Shown: in pieces, positions 55,491-63,591 of the stretch
Numbering within the stretch: position 1 is the first letter of the stretch
How the letters are laid out: the number at the start of each line of letters is the position of its first letter
DNA from: Acidothermus sp.
Lineage (GTDB): Bacteria > Actinomycetota > Actinomycetes > Acidothermales > Acidothermaceae
Assembly (NCBI GenBank): GCA_023512015.1
Contig: JAIMAI010000008.1
Span: 1-64,000 of the forward strand
Direction of reading: 5' to 3'
Length of the DNA: 64,000 nt
Made by a program: the position numbers and the translations under genes
Notes under the pieces: generated by a model
The model's database searches: none
What the model saw: only the letters and a program-made list of their open reading frames with translations
Told to the model about the DNA's origin: nothing

Positions 55491-55769
55491 TCATCCGGGG
55501 ATCAGACCCTCCTCACCGAGCAGGGCGCGCACTTCCTCGACCGTCGCGTCCGCCGGTGGGAGGACCAGGTCGGACGGTCCGAGGTGGTCATCAGCCAACC
55601 GGCGTCCGCGTTCTTGAACCAGGACCAACATCTCGCCCAGAGCCTTCCGAAAGGTGAGCTCATCCCCGGCTTCGACCGCCGAGGCAAGCGCGGCGTCCAA
55701 CTCGTTCAACGCCGCGACGGTGTCCTCGGACACCTCGTACTGCCCCTCGCCGAGCAACCTGATGATCAC
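55491..55769 (-). CDS. PspAA family protein
   Basis: A 92-residue small protein of the PspA-associated A family: MIIRLLGEGQYEVSEDTVAA, LNELDAALASAVEAGDE, EVRALLGEEGLIPG. It sits between pspA and htpX with 4-base overlaps on both sides. It is thought to work with PspA; no activity is known. Confidence 0.88.
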   Translation of the reverse strand: MIIRLLGEGQYEVSEDTVAALNELDAALASAVEAGDELTFRKALGEMLVLVQERGRRLADDHLGPSDLVLPPADATVEEVRALLGEEGLIPG

Positions 55770-56542
55770 TTCGACTCACCCGCGGCATCGCGCGCGCCCG
55801 CCTGCTCCCCTGCCGGTCCGATGGCCGGGGCCTCCTTGCCTGCGGCCAATTCGTTCTTCATCTTGGCGAGTTCGAGCTCGACCTGGTTGGTGGAGGCCAT
55901 CCGATCCAGCTCGGCCTGGATGTCGTCCTTCGTCGTCCCGGTGACGTCTTCCAATGCTCCCGATGCCAGCAGCTCGTCGATGGCTCCCGCGCGAGCCTGC
56001 ATTTGCTGCGTCTTGTCCTCCGCCCGTTGGATGGCGAGCCCGACGTCCCCCATTTCTTCGGAAATCCCGGAGAAGGCCTCGCCGATCCGGGTTTGCGCTT
56101 CGGCCGCGGTGTAGGTGGCCTTGATCGTTTCTTTCTTGAGCCGGAACGCGTCGACCTTGGCCTGGAGGCGCTGAGCCGCGAGCGTGAGTTTCTCTTCTTC
56201 CGCCTGCAACGACGCATGCTGTGCCTGGAGGTCCCCGATCTGGTTCTGCAGCGCCGATTTGCGGGTCAATGCCTCCCGCGCGAGATCCTCCCGACCCTGG
56301 GCCAGCGCGGCCCGCGCTTGGTTCTCCAATTTCTCGACCTGCTGCTGGAGCTGCTGGGCCTGCAGTTCGAGGCGTTTGCGGGACGTCGTGACGTCGGCCA
56401 CGCCGCGGCGGACTTTCTGCAGCAGCTCGAGCTGCTTGGTGTAGCTGTAGTCGAGCGTTTCGCGCGGATCTTCCGCCCGGTCCAGGACCTTGTTCGCCTT
56501 CGCCCGGAAGATGAGCGACATCCGCTTCATCAGACCAGCCAT
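55766..56542 (-). CDS. pspA: Phage-shock protein A / IM30 family
   Basis: A 258-residue coiled-coil, ESCRT-III-like membrane-remodelling protein. Start MAGLMKRMSLIFRAKANKVL and DRAEDPRETLDYSYTKQLEL are family blocks, followed by long helices (about 25-190) and a disordered Ala/Gly/Glu tail. ATG at 56542 has GAGGAG nine bases upstream; the frame is open 44 codons further but carries no family sequence. First gene of pspA-pspAA-htpX-pspAB. Confidence 0.93.
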   Translation of the reverse strand: MAGLMKRMSLIFRAKANKVLDRAEDPRETLDYSYTKQLELLQKVRRGVADVTTSRKRLELQAQQLQQQVEKLENQARAALAQGREDLAREALTRKSALQNQIGDLQAQHASLQAEEEKLTLAAQRLQAKVDAFRLKKETIKATYTAAEAQTRIGEAFSGISEEMGDVGLAIQRAEDKTQQMQARAGAIDELLASGALEDVTGTTKDDIQAELDRMASTNQVELELAKMKNELAAGKEAPAIGPAGEQAGARDAAGESK

Positions 56543-56732
56543 CGGTGCCGACTCCTCGCTGTCGTTGAACGTCGAACCAGCCCGCCGCTGGTCCGCGGGG
56601 CTGTAGTAGCAGCCTAAGCGGGACTGGGGACGTTCGGCAGTGGGTCCAATCTGTGGACGTCGGAGCGTGCCCACGCGTTCCCACCCGGCAGCGCCACACC
56701 CGGACGGCGCAGCGCGCGGCTACCCTGAGGGC

Positions 56733-57311
56733 GTGTTCCGCCGTTCGCCGACCGACACCCCATCCGTGAGTGATCACGAGACGACCGCGGTAGCAGCGGG
56801 CAGCAAGGACGCCCCGCCGAAGAAGGGCAAGCCCACCCGCAAACGGCGCGAAGCCGAGGCCGCCCGCAAGATGACCTTCATAGAACGCGCCACGCGGGGC
56901 AGCCGACCCAGTCGTGCCGAGCTGTACGCGCGCCGAGAGGCGATGCGTCGCGGAGACGAGAGCGTACTCCCGGCGCGGGACCGCGGACCCGTCCGCCGTT
57001 TCGTTCGGGACTACGTCGACGCCCGCCGGAACTTGGGGTCGCTTTTCATCCCGGTCGGATTGCCACTGATCGTGCTGGTGAACATCCCTTCGTTCCTCAT
57101 CAGGGCGCTTGCCACACTGCTCCTCTACGCACTGCTTCTTGCAATCATCGTCGATTCGATGCTGCTCGGGTTCCTGGTGCGCCGCGAAGTACAGAAGCGG
57201 TTCCCCAACGAGTCGGTGCGCGGTGTCGCGCTCTACGCCGTCACGCGGGCCATGCAATTTCGCCGCATGCGCATCCCAGCCCCCCGGGTCACCCGCGGCA
57301 CCAAGCTGTGA
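56733..57311 (+). CDS. DUF3043 membrane protein
   Basis: A 192-residue actinobacterial DUF3043 protein. A basic N-terminal region (KKGKPTRKRREAEAARK) is followed by GPVRRFVRDYVDARRNLGSL and two or three membrane helices (about 105-150). Unknown function. GTG at 56733 lies six bases after TACCCT (56721-56726), so a leaderless message is predicted. It diverges from pspA. Confidence 0.88.
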   Translation: MFRRSPTDTPSVSDHETTAVAAGSKDAPPKKGKPTRKRREAEAARKMTFIERATRGSRPSRAELYARREAMRRGDESVLPARDRGPVRRFVRDYVDARRNLGSLFIPVGLPLIVLVNIPSFLIRALATLLLYALLLAIIVDSMLLGFLVRREVQKRFPNESVRGVALYAVTRAMQFRRMRIPAPRVTRGTKL

Positions 57312-57344
57312 ACCGTCCGACGCGTTGCCGTTAGGGTCGCCTTC

Positions 57345-58346
57345 ATGGAATACCGACACCTTGGCCGGAGCGGCCTCATGGTCAGTGAGATCGCTTACGG
57401 GAACTGGCTGACCCACGGCTCCCAGATCGAGGCGGACGCCGCCAAGGCCTGCGTCCGCGCCGCCCTCGACGAGGGCATCACGACGTTCGATACCGCCGAC
57501 GTCTACGCGGGCACCCGCGCGGAGTCGGTCCTCGGAGAGGCGTTGGCCGGCGTCCGACGCGAGTCCTACGAACTGGCCACCAAGGTGTTCTGGCCGACCG
57601 GACCGGGAGCAAACGACCGCGGCCTTTCGCGCAAACACATCATCGAAAGCTGTCACGCGTCGCTTCGCCGGCTACGGACCGACTACATCGATCTGTACCA
57701 AGCCCACCGCTACGACGTCGAAACCCCACTCGAAGAGACCCTCCGCGCCTTCGACGACCTGGTGCGGCAAGGCAAGGTGCTCTACGTCGGGGTCAGCGAA
57801 TGGACGGCGTCACAAATCGCCGAAGCGCTGCGGATCGCCGACGAAATGGGTTTCGATCGCATCGTGTCGAATCAACCGCAGTACAACATGCTGTGGCGGG
57901 TCATCGAAGCCGAGATCCTGCCGCTCGCCCGGAAGGAAGGTATCGGCCAATTGGTGTTTTCGCCGCTCGCACAGGGCGTCCTGACCGGGAAGTACCGCCC
58001 CGGCGAGCCCCCTCCGCCCGGTTCTCGCGCCACCGACGAGAAGGGTGGGGCCACGTTCATCTCACGGTGGCTGCGGGACGACGTCCTCGCTCGCGTCCAG
58101 CAACTGCAGCCGCTCGCGGCCGACGCGGGACTCGACATGGCCACCCTTGCGCTGGCATGGGTGCTGCAAAACCCGCTCGTCTCGTCGGCCATCATCGGAG
58201 CGAGCCGACCCGAGCAGGTCCGCGCCAATGTTCGGGCCAGCGGGGTCAAGCTCGAGCGTGACCTACTCGCCCGGATCGACGAAATCCTCGGACCGGTCGT
58301 GGAGCGCGATCCCAAACAGACTGCTCAGCTGCCCCGGCGGCCTTGA
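57345..58346 (+). CDS. Aldo/keto reductase (Kv-beta-like)
   Basis: A 333-residue NADPH-dependent aldo/keto reductase. Catalytic tetrad: Asp and Tyr in FDTADVYAG, Lys in ELATKVFWP, His in [12 protein letters not shown] site [15 protein letters not shown] near the end. It is of the KCNAB/YghZ type. The substrate is unknown. ATG at 57345 lies seven bases after TAGGGT (57332-57337), a leaderless pattern. Confidence 0.92.
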   Translation: MEYRHLGRSGLMVSEIAYGNWLTHGSQIEADAAKACVRAALDEGITTFDTADVYAGTRAESVLGEALAGVRRESYELATKVFWPTGPGANDRGLSRKHIIESCHASLRRLRTDYIDLYQAHRYDVETPLEETLRAFDDLVRQGKVLYVGVSEWTASQIAEALRIADEMGFDRIVSNQPQYNMLWRVIEAEILPLARKEGIGQLVFSPLAQGVLTGKYRPGEPPPPGSRATDEKGGATFISRWLRDDVLARVQQLQPLAADAGLDMATLALAWVLQNPLVSSAIIGASRPEQVRANVRASGVKLERDLLARIDEILGPVVERDPKQTAQLPRRP

Positions 58347-58501
58347 CCTGGCGTCTGCCACGCCTCATCCCCCCAAAAGGGTGATATCGGAGCACTCGAA
58401 GCCGCTGTTTTGTATCAAAACCCCGTACTGCGGGCTCTAGCTGGTAGTACCCGCCGCTGCTCCGGCCATGCGTCGGATCGGCTCACCCGCAAGGAGCCCT
58501 C
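58347..58501. other. Intergenic region upstream of the large orphan gene
   Basis: AT-richer than its surroundings around 58408-58425 (CTGTTTTGTATCAAAACC, itself partly self-complementary, TTTTG/CAAAA). It must hold the promoter of the 1143-residue gene. AAGGAG lies six bases upstream of the ATG at 58502. Confidence 0.4.
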
Positions 58502-61500
58502 ATGTCAGAAATTGGTTCGATTCGCCTCACCCCTCCAAATCCTCGTCCCGGCCAGACCGTCCTCGTCGAGGTTCTGGACGAAAAGAATGCCCTCATCACC
58601 GACTCGTTCGTCTCCGTGGACGGCCGACCCGGGCCGGTACACCACCTGCAGTTCCCGGATGAAGGAACCAGGACTCTGCTGGTTCGTCGCATCGACGCCG
58701 CCGGGAGCGAAACCAAGGAAGTGACGATCCCAGTCTCCGGACCCGAACTCACCTTCAAGGATCCCCATCTGGGTAAGTCGAGTCTGGCACTCCTCTCCGT
58801 CCGTCAGGCCCAAGGCCAGCCGTATCGCGCCACGTTCCATCTCGGGCGGCCCTCCGCGACCCTTCCCGTGCACCCGGCTCACCCGGGAAAGCCTGCCGGG
58901 CCGGTCCTTCCGACACAACTTGCGACGTCGCTCAAGACGGGGAGACTGGCCACGATTCTCGCCGAACGGGGAAGGCCGATCACTTCGACGACGGGGCCAC
59001 TCGTTCGCCCGTCACCGAAGCGCGGCCCAAGCCGCCGTTTCACCTCGACCGTCGTCCACCTCGATGAGGCCGACATCGCCGAAATCATCGGAGCCCAACG
59101 TCGAGAATCTTCCGAGCCCCGGTTCATCTGGGACTTCGGCGACGGGACGAAGGTCACCACCGTAGCGCCGTATGTCGAACACGATTATCGAGATTCCCTC
59201 GGACCCAACGACGAGTACGGCGTATTCCACGTCACCTGCACAGCGGTGGCCGACCAGGTGACGGTCAGCCGCACGCTGATAGTGCACTCGGCATACGCCC
59301 TGTGCAAGCAGCGAGGCGCGATCGTCCCTCACCTGGATGCCGACATCTACGCGACCAAAACGGCAAGTGGGTTCACCGGGACCTTTACCGTGCACAACAT
59401 CGAGGACTTCCCGCTGACTCTCGACCGCATGGCAATCGTGCCTCTCGCGGATGCCCAGCATGCCGGTGACGACCTCGCCGTCCCGACTTTCACGGTGATG
59501 AGCAGTCCCGTTGTAGTACCGGCGAACTCGACTACCGTCATAGCGGTCCACGCGCCGTACTCCGAGACGCTGCCCGACCACGCCCCCGGTTTCACCGTCT
59601 ATTACGGGGGAACCGGCAACGGCACCAAGGTGCGAATTTCTCACACATTCGAACTCTCCGTGGCGGATCAGCATCGCAAGCCCCCAAGCTTCATGCCGCC
59701 TTCGGTCCCCTCGAAGACGAGGCAGACCTGGCCTTGGGAAGAGGTAGAGAAGAGCCTTGTCGAACGCCTCGGTGCGACGGTGCAGCCGCATGCCACGAAT
59801 ATCGATCGCGCGACGGGCACCCTTGCGATCAGTCTTCCGCGGGGAAGCACCCTCAACAGCTCGCAAACGATCCGCACCGTGGTCAGCAGCGTGCTCGCGG
59901 CCGCTGGTGCGCGCACCGCACCGTCGAGCAGTCGCGAAACCGTCGTCGCTCGTTCTCACGTACGGTTGCGCCCTGAGTTCGAGACGGGATCCTCCTCGCG
60001 ACTCTCTGCCCACGTGTCGCCGCTCGACACACCCCGTGGCTTCCACCCGCTGCCTCCGCCACCACCGCAACCGGGAATCGTCGCGGAAGGCCAGATCTGC
60101 GACCCCGACAACATCAGTGGCTCGGACCGCGCCCAAGCCGAAGCCCAGGATCTCGTCTGCCAGCTCACCTCCGAGCAGGTCCAAGTGACGATGCCCGCGC
60201 GGTTCATGAACGCCCGCAAAGGAGACGTCATCCTCTCGCCCGGTGATTCGAGCATCATCGGAAGCCTGCTCCGCCAGGTCAACCCTCCGCAGAAGTACAG
60301 TCACTCCGGAATCATGACCCGCAACTACGACGAAATCACCCACTCGACGGCGTCGGAGAAATGGCTGCTGGACCATCTCGCCGGCGTTCTACCCGGCTCT
60401 GATGGTTTCGACCCCGTGGCTCTGAAGTACCTGTGGCCGGGTGTCGTCCGACAAAGCGTCGACGCGGCCATCAACGGGGAGGATTTCATCTCACCGGAAG
60501 GCAAGACCTACAAAATCGATTCGTTCTCGCCGCGAGCCATCGGGGTCACCGCGAACGACCACTTCGAAATCGTGCCACCCCTCGTCGTCAAACCGGATCC
60601 CTTGGAGGAGACGTCGTCGGTACGCGCCGCTTTGCACGCGGCCGCTATCGAAGCGGCCACCGGTGCAGGTCGGCCGACGGTTCGTTCCAAGAGTCACTAC
60701 CGGTTCTACGGCTACACCGATCCGCTCGCGGTTCTCACCCCCGCCGGTGCGGATGCCGGATGGGCTGCTGGGACCTACGGAACCGTCTGTTCGTCCTTCA
60801 TCTGGAGCGTGCACCGTGCGCTCGGCCACCACATGGAAGCGACAACCAGCATCGTCATGCCGACGGATCTGGAAGCAGCGGACGTGGCGGCCGGCGCGGA
60901 AGTCGGCGCGAACAACCCGGATGGGCTCTACCGATACACCGCCGCGGAACGAGCCGTCGCCGGCCAGTGGCTGTACAACTACATCTACGCCGCGGCAGCC
61001 GATAAGGCAGGGTGGCTCGGAGGACTCCTCACCGACGCGCCGGACGACACGGCCAACCAATTCGTGAACGCTTTCGCAAACGACGACACCACCGGCACCG
61101 ACTCCACGGCCTGGCAGCAGACGACCGATGCACTCGCGATCTCACCGGACAACATCCTCTTCTGGGATCCCCCGAGCAAAGGCGGGTTGTACGGTTACGC
61201 CGAACCGTTGCAATACCGCGAACCGCGGATCGAGACCTACACGGTCTCGCGGTGGAAGCGAGTTCTGACCAAGGGCCGGGTGCACGGCACGGTCAGCTAC
61301 CAAGGGCAGCCGGTCGCCGGGGCCACGGTCAGCTTGTACGACGGCGCGCTGGCTATCACCGCCGCTGATGGAACCTACACGCTGGACAACATTCCGTTCG
61401 GGAATTACCAGCTGAGGGCCCAGAAGGTGATCGACGGCGTCCTCTGCGAAGCGAATGAGACGATAAGCCTCACCGTCGCAGACCTTCCTAAAAATCTCGC

Positions 61501-61933
61501 CTTGCAAGGTCCTCCCGAGGAGAACCGCGTCGCGCAGGTGTACGTCGATTTCTACGGGGTGGACGACGAGTACTGGCCGTTCGACGACGAAATCGATGAC
61601 CCCGGACCTGAGTACTACGAGGTGGCGGTTAATCCGGGGAATCCCATCGGCACGCTCGTTCTCCCGGACTATCGTTGGGGCGGCGAGATGCGCGTGCACT
61701 ACACCCTGACGTTCCGACTGTTGGCGAACAACGACATCGACGTCACCGTGCAGTGCAATTTGTACGAGGGAACCGATGAGGACACCACCGACCTCGACGG
61801 GGTGAGTTCGATGGAATTCACTGTGCCACGCGATCAGACCATCGGAAATACTCTCCGTACCGACAACACAGACGAGGGAGGGGACTGGTGCACCCTGGCC
61901 GTTAGCGTGAAGAACGCACGCAACACCGCCTAG
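58502..61933 (+). CDS. Large orphan protein with PKD-like, permuted papain-like and Cna-B-like domains
   Basis: A 1143-residue protein without signal peptide or membrane helix. A beta-rich N-terminus precedes a PKD-like domain (FIWDFGDGT at 208, about 185-275). Residues about 580-820 look like a circularly permuted NlpC/P60 (YiiX-type) fold: KGDVILSPGDSSI, then His601 in KYSHSGIM, then Cys763 in YGTVCSSFIW, so His precedes Cys. A carboxypeptidase-regulatory/Cna-B-like domain follows (about 925-990, GTVSYQGQPVAGATVSLYDG) and a final beta domain. ATG has AAGGAG upstream. Function unknown; a peptidase, amidase or lipid-acting enzyme is possible. Confidence 0.7.
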   Translation: MSEIGSIRLTPPNPRPGQTVLVEVLDEKNALITDSFVSVDGRPGPVHHLQFPDEGTRTLLVRRIDAAGSETKEVTIPVSGPELTFKDPHLGKSSLALLSVRQAQGQPYRATFHLGRPSATLPVHPAHPGKPAGPVLPTQLATSLKTGRLATILAERGRPITSTTGPLVRPSPKRGPSRRFTSTVVHLDEADIAEIIGAQRRESSEPRFIWDFGDGTKVTTVAPYVEHDYRDSLGPNDEYGVFHVTCTAVADQVTVSRTLIVHSAYALCKQRGAIVPHLDADIYATKTASGFTGTFTVHNIEDFPLTLDRMAIVPLADAQHAGDDLAVPTFTVMSSPVVVPANSTTVIAVHAPYSETLPDHAPGFTVYYGGTGNGTKVRISHTFELSVADQHRKPPSFMPPSVPSKTRQTWPWEEVEKSLVERLGATVQPHATNIDRATGTLAISLPRGSTLNSSQTIRTVVSSVLAAAGARTAPSSSRETVVARSHVRLRPEFETGSSSRLSAHVSPLDTPRGFHPLPPPPPQPGIVAEGQICDPDNISGSDRAQAEAQDLVCQLTSEQVQVTMPARFMNARKGDVILSPGDSSIIGSLLRQVNPPQKYSHSGIMTRNYDEITHSTASEKWLLDHLAGVLPGSDGFDPVALKYLWPGVVRQSVDAAINGEDFISPEGKTYKIDSFSPRAIGVTANDHFEIVPPLVVKPDPLEETSSVRAALHAAAIEAATGAGRPTVRSKSHYRFYGYTDPLAVLTPAGADAGWAAGTYGTVCSSFIWSVHRALGHHMEATTSIVMPTDLEAADVAAGAEVGANNPDGLYRYTAAERAVAGQWLYNYIYAAAADKAGWLGGLLTDAPDDTANQFVNAFANDDTTGTDSTAWQQTTDALAISPDNILFWDPPSKGGLYGYAEPLQYREPRIETYTVSRWKRVLTKGRVHGTVSYQGQPVAGATVSLYDGALAITAADGTYTLDNIPFGNYQLRAQKVIDGVLCEANETISLTVADLPKNLALQGPPEENRVAQVYVDFYGVDDEYWPFDDEIDDPGPEYYEVAVNPGNPIGTLVLPDYRWGGEMRVHYTLTFRLLANNDIDVTVQCNLYEGTDEDTTDLDGVSSMEFTVPRDQTIGNTLRTDNTDEGGDWCTLAVSVKNARNTA

Positions 61934-62088
61934 GGAGCGTCCAGACTCATCGGCCCGTAGACGGCACGACCGTCGTGCGACAAGGTGACCCGCGCGACGC
62001 CGGAGGCGAGCAGACTCCTCTGCTCTCCCAACCAGCTCTCCGCATCGGCTTGGCTGGGGAATTCCTCCGACGTCGGCGGGTCACCGAC
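61922..62088. repeat. Direct repeat copy A (167 bp)
   Basis: About 90% identical to 63036-63205. It carries the stop and last ~50 codons of the small conserved gene found intact at 63044-63247, with one codon (Trp) deleted. It begins exactly where the large orphan gene ends, so that gene's TAG stop lies inside the repeat. Confidence 0.9.
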
Positions 62089-62220
62089 GATTCGCACGGC
62101 TCTCCTCCCGGCGCTCCACCCCCTCGAGCAGGCCGACTCGACCTCATCCGGCGCGCCTGTGAGCCACACGGCAGATACGCGTCGACGTACCCGAGTGACG
62201 TGCTTGACGACAAAGCGCAT
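61930..62220 (-). pseudogene. Partial duplicate of the small conserved gene
   Basis: A 96-codon frame. Its last ~55 residues (GDPPTSEEFPSQADAESWLG, then EQRSLLASGVARVT and DGRAVYGPMSLDAP) duplicate the gene at 63044-63247. The first ~40 residues are unrelated to that gene's N-terminus (which reads EWVWRFEDARGEPV) and rich in Arg and Val. It overlaps the large gene's stop by four bases. It is more likely a gene fragment left by duplication than a working gene, though the frame is intact. Confidence 0.55.
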
Positions 62221-62231
62221 GACCCGATACT
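62204..62231 (+). promoter_or_regulatory. Promoter candidate for the 62377 gene
   Basis: TTGACG (62204-62209), 16-base spacer, GATACT (62226-62231). Good housekeeping-type match in an otherwise non-coding stretch; the start codon lies about 145 bases downstream. Bases 62232-62340 hold nothing else I recognise. Confidence 0.55.
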
Positions 62232-62340
62232 GTGCGAATCATGCATCAGTCAAGATCTTGATCGCTCAGCGTTCCGATCTCTCAGGCCATGCAACCCACA
62301 CTGGCGCACCACGACAAAACATCTCGGTCACGTCTTCGAC

Positions 62341-62364
62341 GCGAATTAGGGAGCGAATTAGGGA
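62341..62364. repeat. Tandem duplication of a 12-bp word
   Basis: GCGAATTAGGGA occurs twice in direct tandem, immediately followed by GG, just before the start of the 62377 gene. The second copy supplies its GGGAGG Shine-Dalgarno (62361-62366). Confidence 0.85.
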
Positions 62365-62376
62365 GGCTGAGCCCAG

Positions 62377-63102
62377 TTGAATCTTCCGTCGCAGCCGCGA
62401 TGGCTCATCGCGGGTTTGCCGGGGCTCGGAATCGCAGCAGCGCTCGTCGGTATCATCCTTGCAACCGGGCCGTTTTCTCACACATCGAGAGCGGCCACCA
62501 CTGAAGAAGTCAAGGCTGCGGCGGCCGGTGCCCTCCAGGTCGACGCCTCACTTGGAGTGCCCCATCCCATCAACGGGCCGACGCCCGGCACGGACTATTC
62601 GTCCCCAGCGATTGCCCAGCCCGATGCGACCACCCTTCACCACCTGCAGGAAAGCGAAAACGCTCGTATCAACGCCAACTTCGACGAGAACGCGGCTCCT
62701 CGCGAAAGAGCAGTCTTGGCGAACGTCCTCGACGCCGAAACTCATGCGGACGAGCGCATCCTCGGCGGAGGAATAAGGAATCTGCGGATCACCAGCATTC
62801 ACATCTCCGATGACGTCGCTACGGTGAACGGCGTCTACTATCTCTGGTCACGCTTCCAACACAAAGTCGGACGGGCTTGGCGCGTCTACGAGCCAGGTGG
62901 GGACACCGATTTCCAGATGACGCTGGTAAAGGGCGCCGACGGACGTTGGAAGGTCCATACCTTCACCTGGAGTCCGGCGCCCGGCTCCGAGCCGCAACGG
63001 AAAATCACAGAAAAATCCCGTCGGCACAGCCACCGAACAACGCCTAGGGGGCGTCCAGACTCATCGGCCCGTAGACCGCACGACCGTCGTGCAGCAAGGT
63101 GA
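62377..63102 (+). CDS. Exported or membrane-anchored orphan protein
   Basis: A 241-residue protein not recognised. A single hydrophobic segment (about 9-32, LIAGLPGLGIAAALVGIILA) acts as signal or anchor; the rest is extracytoplasmic. The middle (ITSIHISDDVATVNGVYYLW to DGRWKVHTFTWSPAPGSE) has an alternating pattern like a small alpha+beta ligand or NTF2-like fold. TTG start with GGGAGG ten bases upstream. The last ~20 residues (TTPRGRPDSSARRPHDRRAA) come from reading antisense into repeat copy B, so the native C-terminus was probably altered. Confidence 0.6.
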   Translation: MNLPSQPRWLIAGLPGLGIAAALVGIILATGPFSHTSRAATTEEVKAAAAGALQVDASLGVPHPINGPTPGTDYSSPAIAQPDATTLHHLQESENARINANFDENAAPRERAVLANVLDAETHADERILGGGIRNLRITSIHISDDVATVNGVYYLWSRFQHKVGRAWRVYEPGGDTDFQMTLVKGADGRWKVHTFTWSPAPGSEPQRKITEKSRRHSHRTTPRGRPDSSARRPHDRRAAR

Positions 63103-63205
63103 CCCGCGCCACCCCAGCGGCGAGCAGACTCCGCCACTGCTCCCCCAACCAGCTCTCCGCATCGGCTTGGCTGGGGAATTCCTCCGACGTCGGCGGATCA
63201 CCGAC
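63036..63205. repeat. Direct repeat copy B (170 bp)
   Basis: Partner of 61922-62088, same orientation, about 1.1 kb apart. It covers the last ~54 codons of the intact small gene at 63044-63247 plus a few bases beyond its stop, and it supplies the 3' end of the 62377 gene. Confidence 0.9.
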
Positions 63206-63247
63206 CGGTTCCCCGCGGGCGTCCTCGAACCGCCACACCCACTCCAC
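63044..63247 (-). CDS. Small conserved actinobacterial protein
   Basis: A 67-residue protein: VWRFEDARGEPVG, then EEFPSQADAESWLGEQWRSL, VTLLHDGRAVYGPMSL. I recall similar short proteins (F-PSQADAE-W-GE pattern) in many actinobacteria, with no known function. GTG at 63247 lies eight bases after TAGGGT on the minus strand (63256-63261), a leaderless arrangement. Its 3' part is duplicated 1.1 kb away, and it overlaps the 62377 gene end by 59 bases. Confidence 0.8.
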   Translation of the reverse strand: MEWVWRFEDARGEPVGDPPTSEEFPSQADAESWLGEQWRSLLAAGVARVTLLHDGRAVYGPMSLDAP

Positions 63248-63324
63248 GAACGATCACCCTAGCGGCCCGGTCCGCCGCCACCCCCGGCCCCCGCCTTGAC
63301 CCCCTGAAGGCCGAAGTGGTTTGC

Positions 63325-63440
63325 TCGACCTGCACAACTGCACACGCGCCCGAACGTGCAGGGGAAGTCCGGTCGAAGTCCGGCGCTGACCCGCAACCGT
63401 AGGCCGTGGCCCACGTCACGGCGAGCCGGGGTACCTGCCG
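63325..63440 (+). promoter_or_regulatory. Cobalamin riboswitch
   Basis: Conserved core GGGGAAGTCCGGTCGAAGTC then CGGCGCTGACCCGCAACCGT (63361-63400), and a B12-box-like GAGCCGGGGTACCTGCCGG (63423-63441). An upstream stem is CCTGCAC (63329-63335) / GTGCAGG (63356-63362). Binding of adenosylcobalamin should repress the downstream secreted-protein gene. Confidence 0.88.
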
Positions 63441-63501
63441 GGCGCGGAGCGGCTCCATCACCACCGTCGAGGTCTGCGGGGCGGAGCCCGGGTACCCGGA
63501 C

Positions 63502-63583
63502 GACGCCCCACGCGCGACGCGCGTGGGGTGCGGCGTCTCCGGGGCCGACTCGGGGACCGGCCTCGCCCTCGCCGATCCCCGAG
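63502..63583 (+). promoter_or_regulatory. Probable expression platform of the cobalamin riboswitch
   Basis: Two hairpins follow the aptamer. CCCCACGCGC (63506-63515) pairs with GCGCGTGGGG (63519-63528) around GAC, extended by GACGCC/GGCGTC. CTCGGGGA (63549-63556) pairs with TCCCCGAG (63576-63583), ending right at the Shine-Dalgarno AGGAG (63584-63588). No T run follows, so control is more likely at translation than at termination. Confidence 0.6.
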
Positions 63584-63591
63584 AGGAGATC

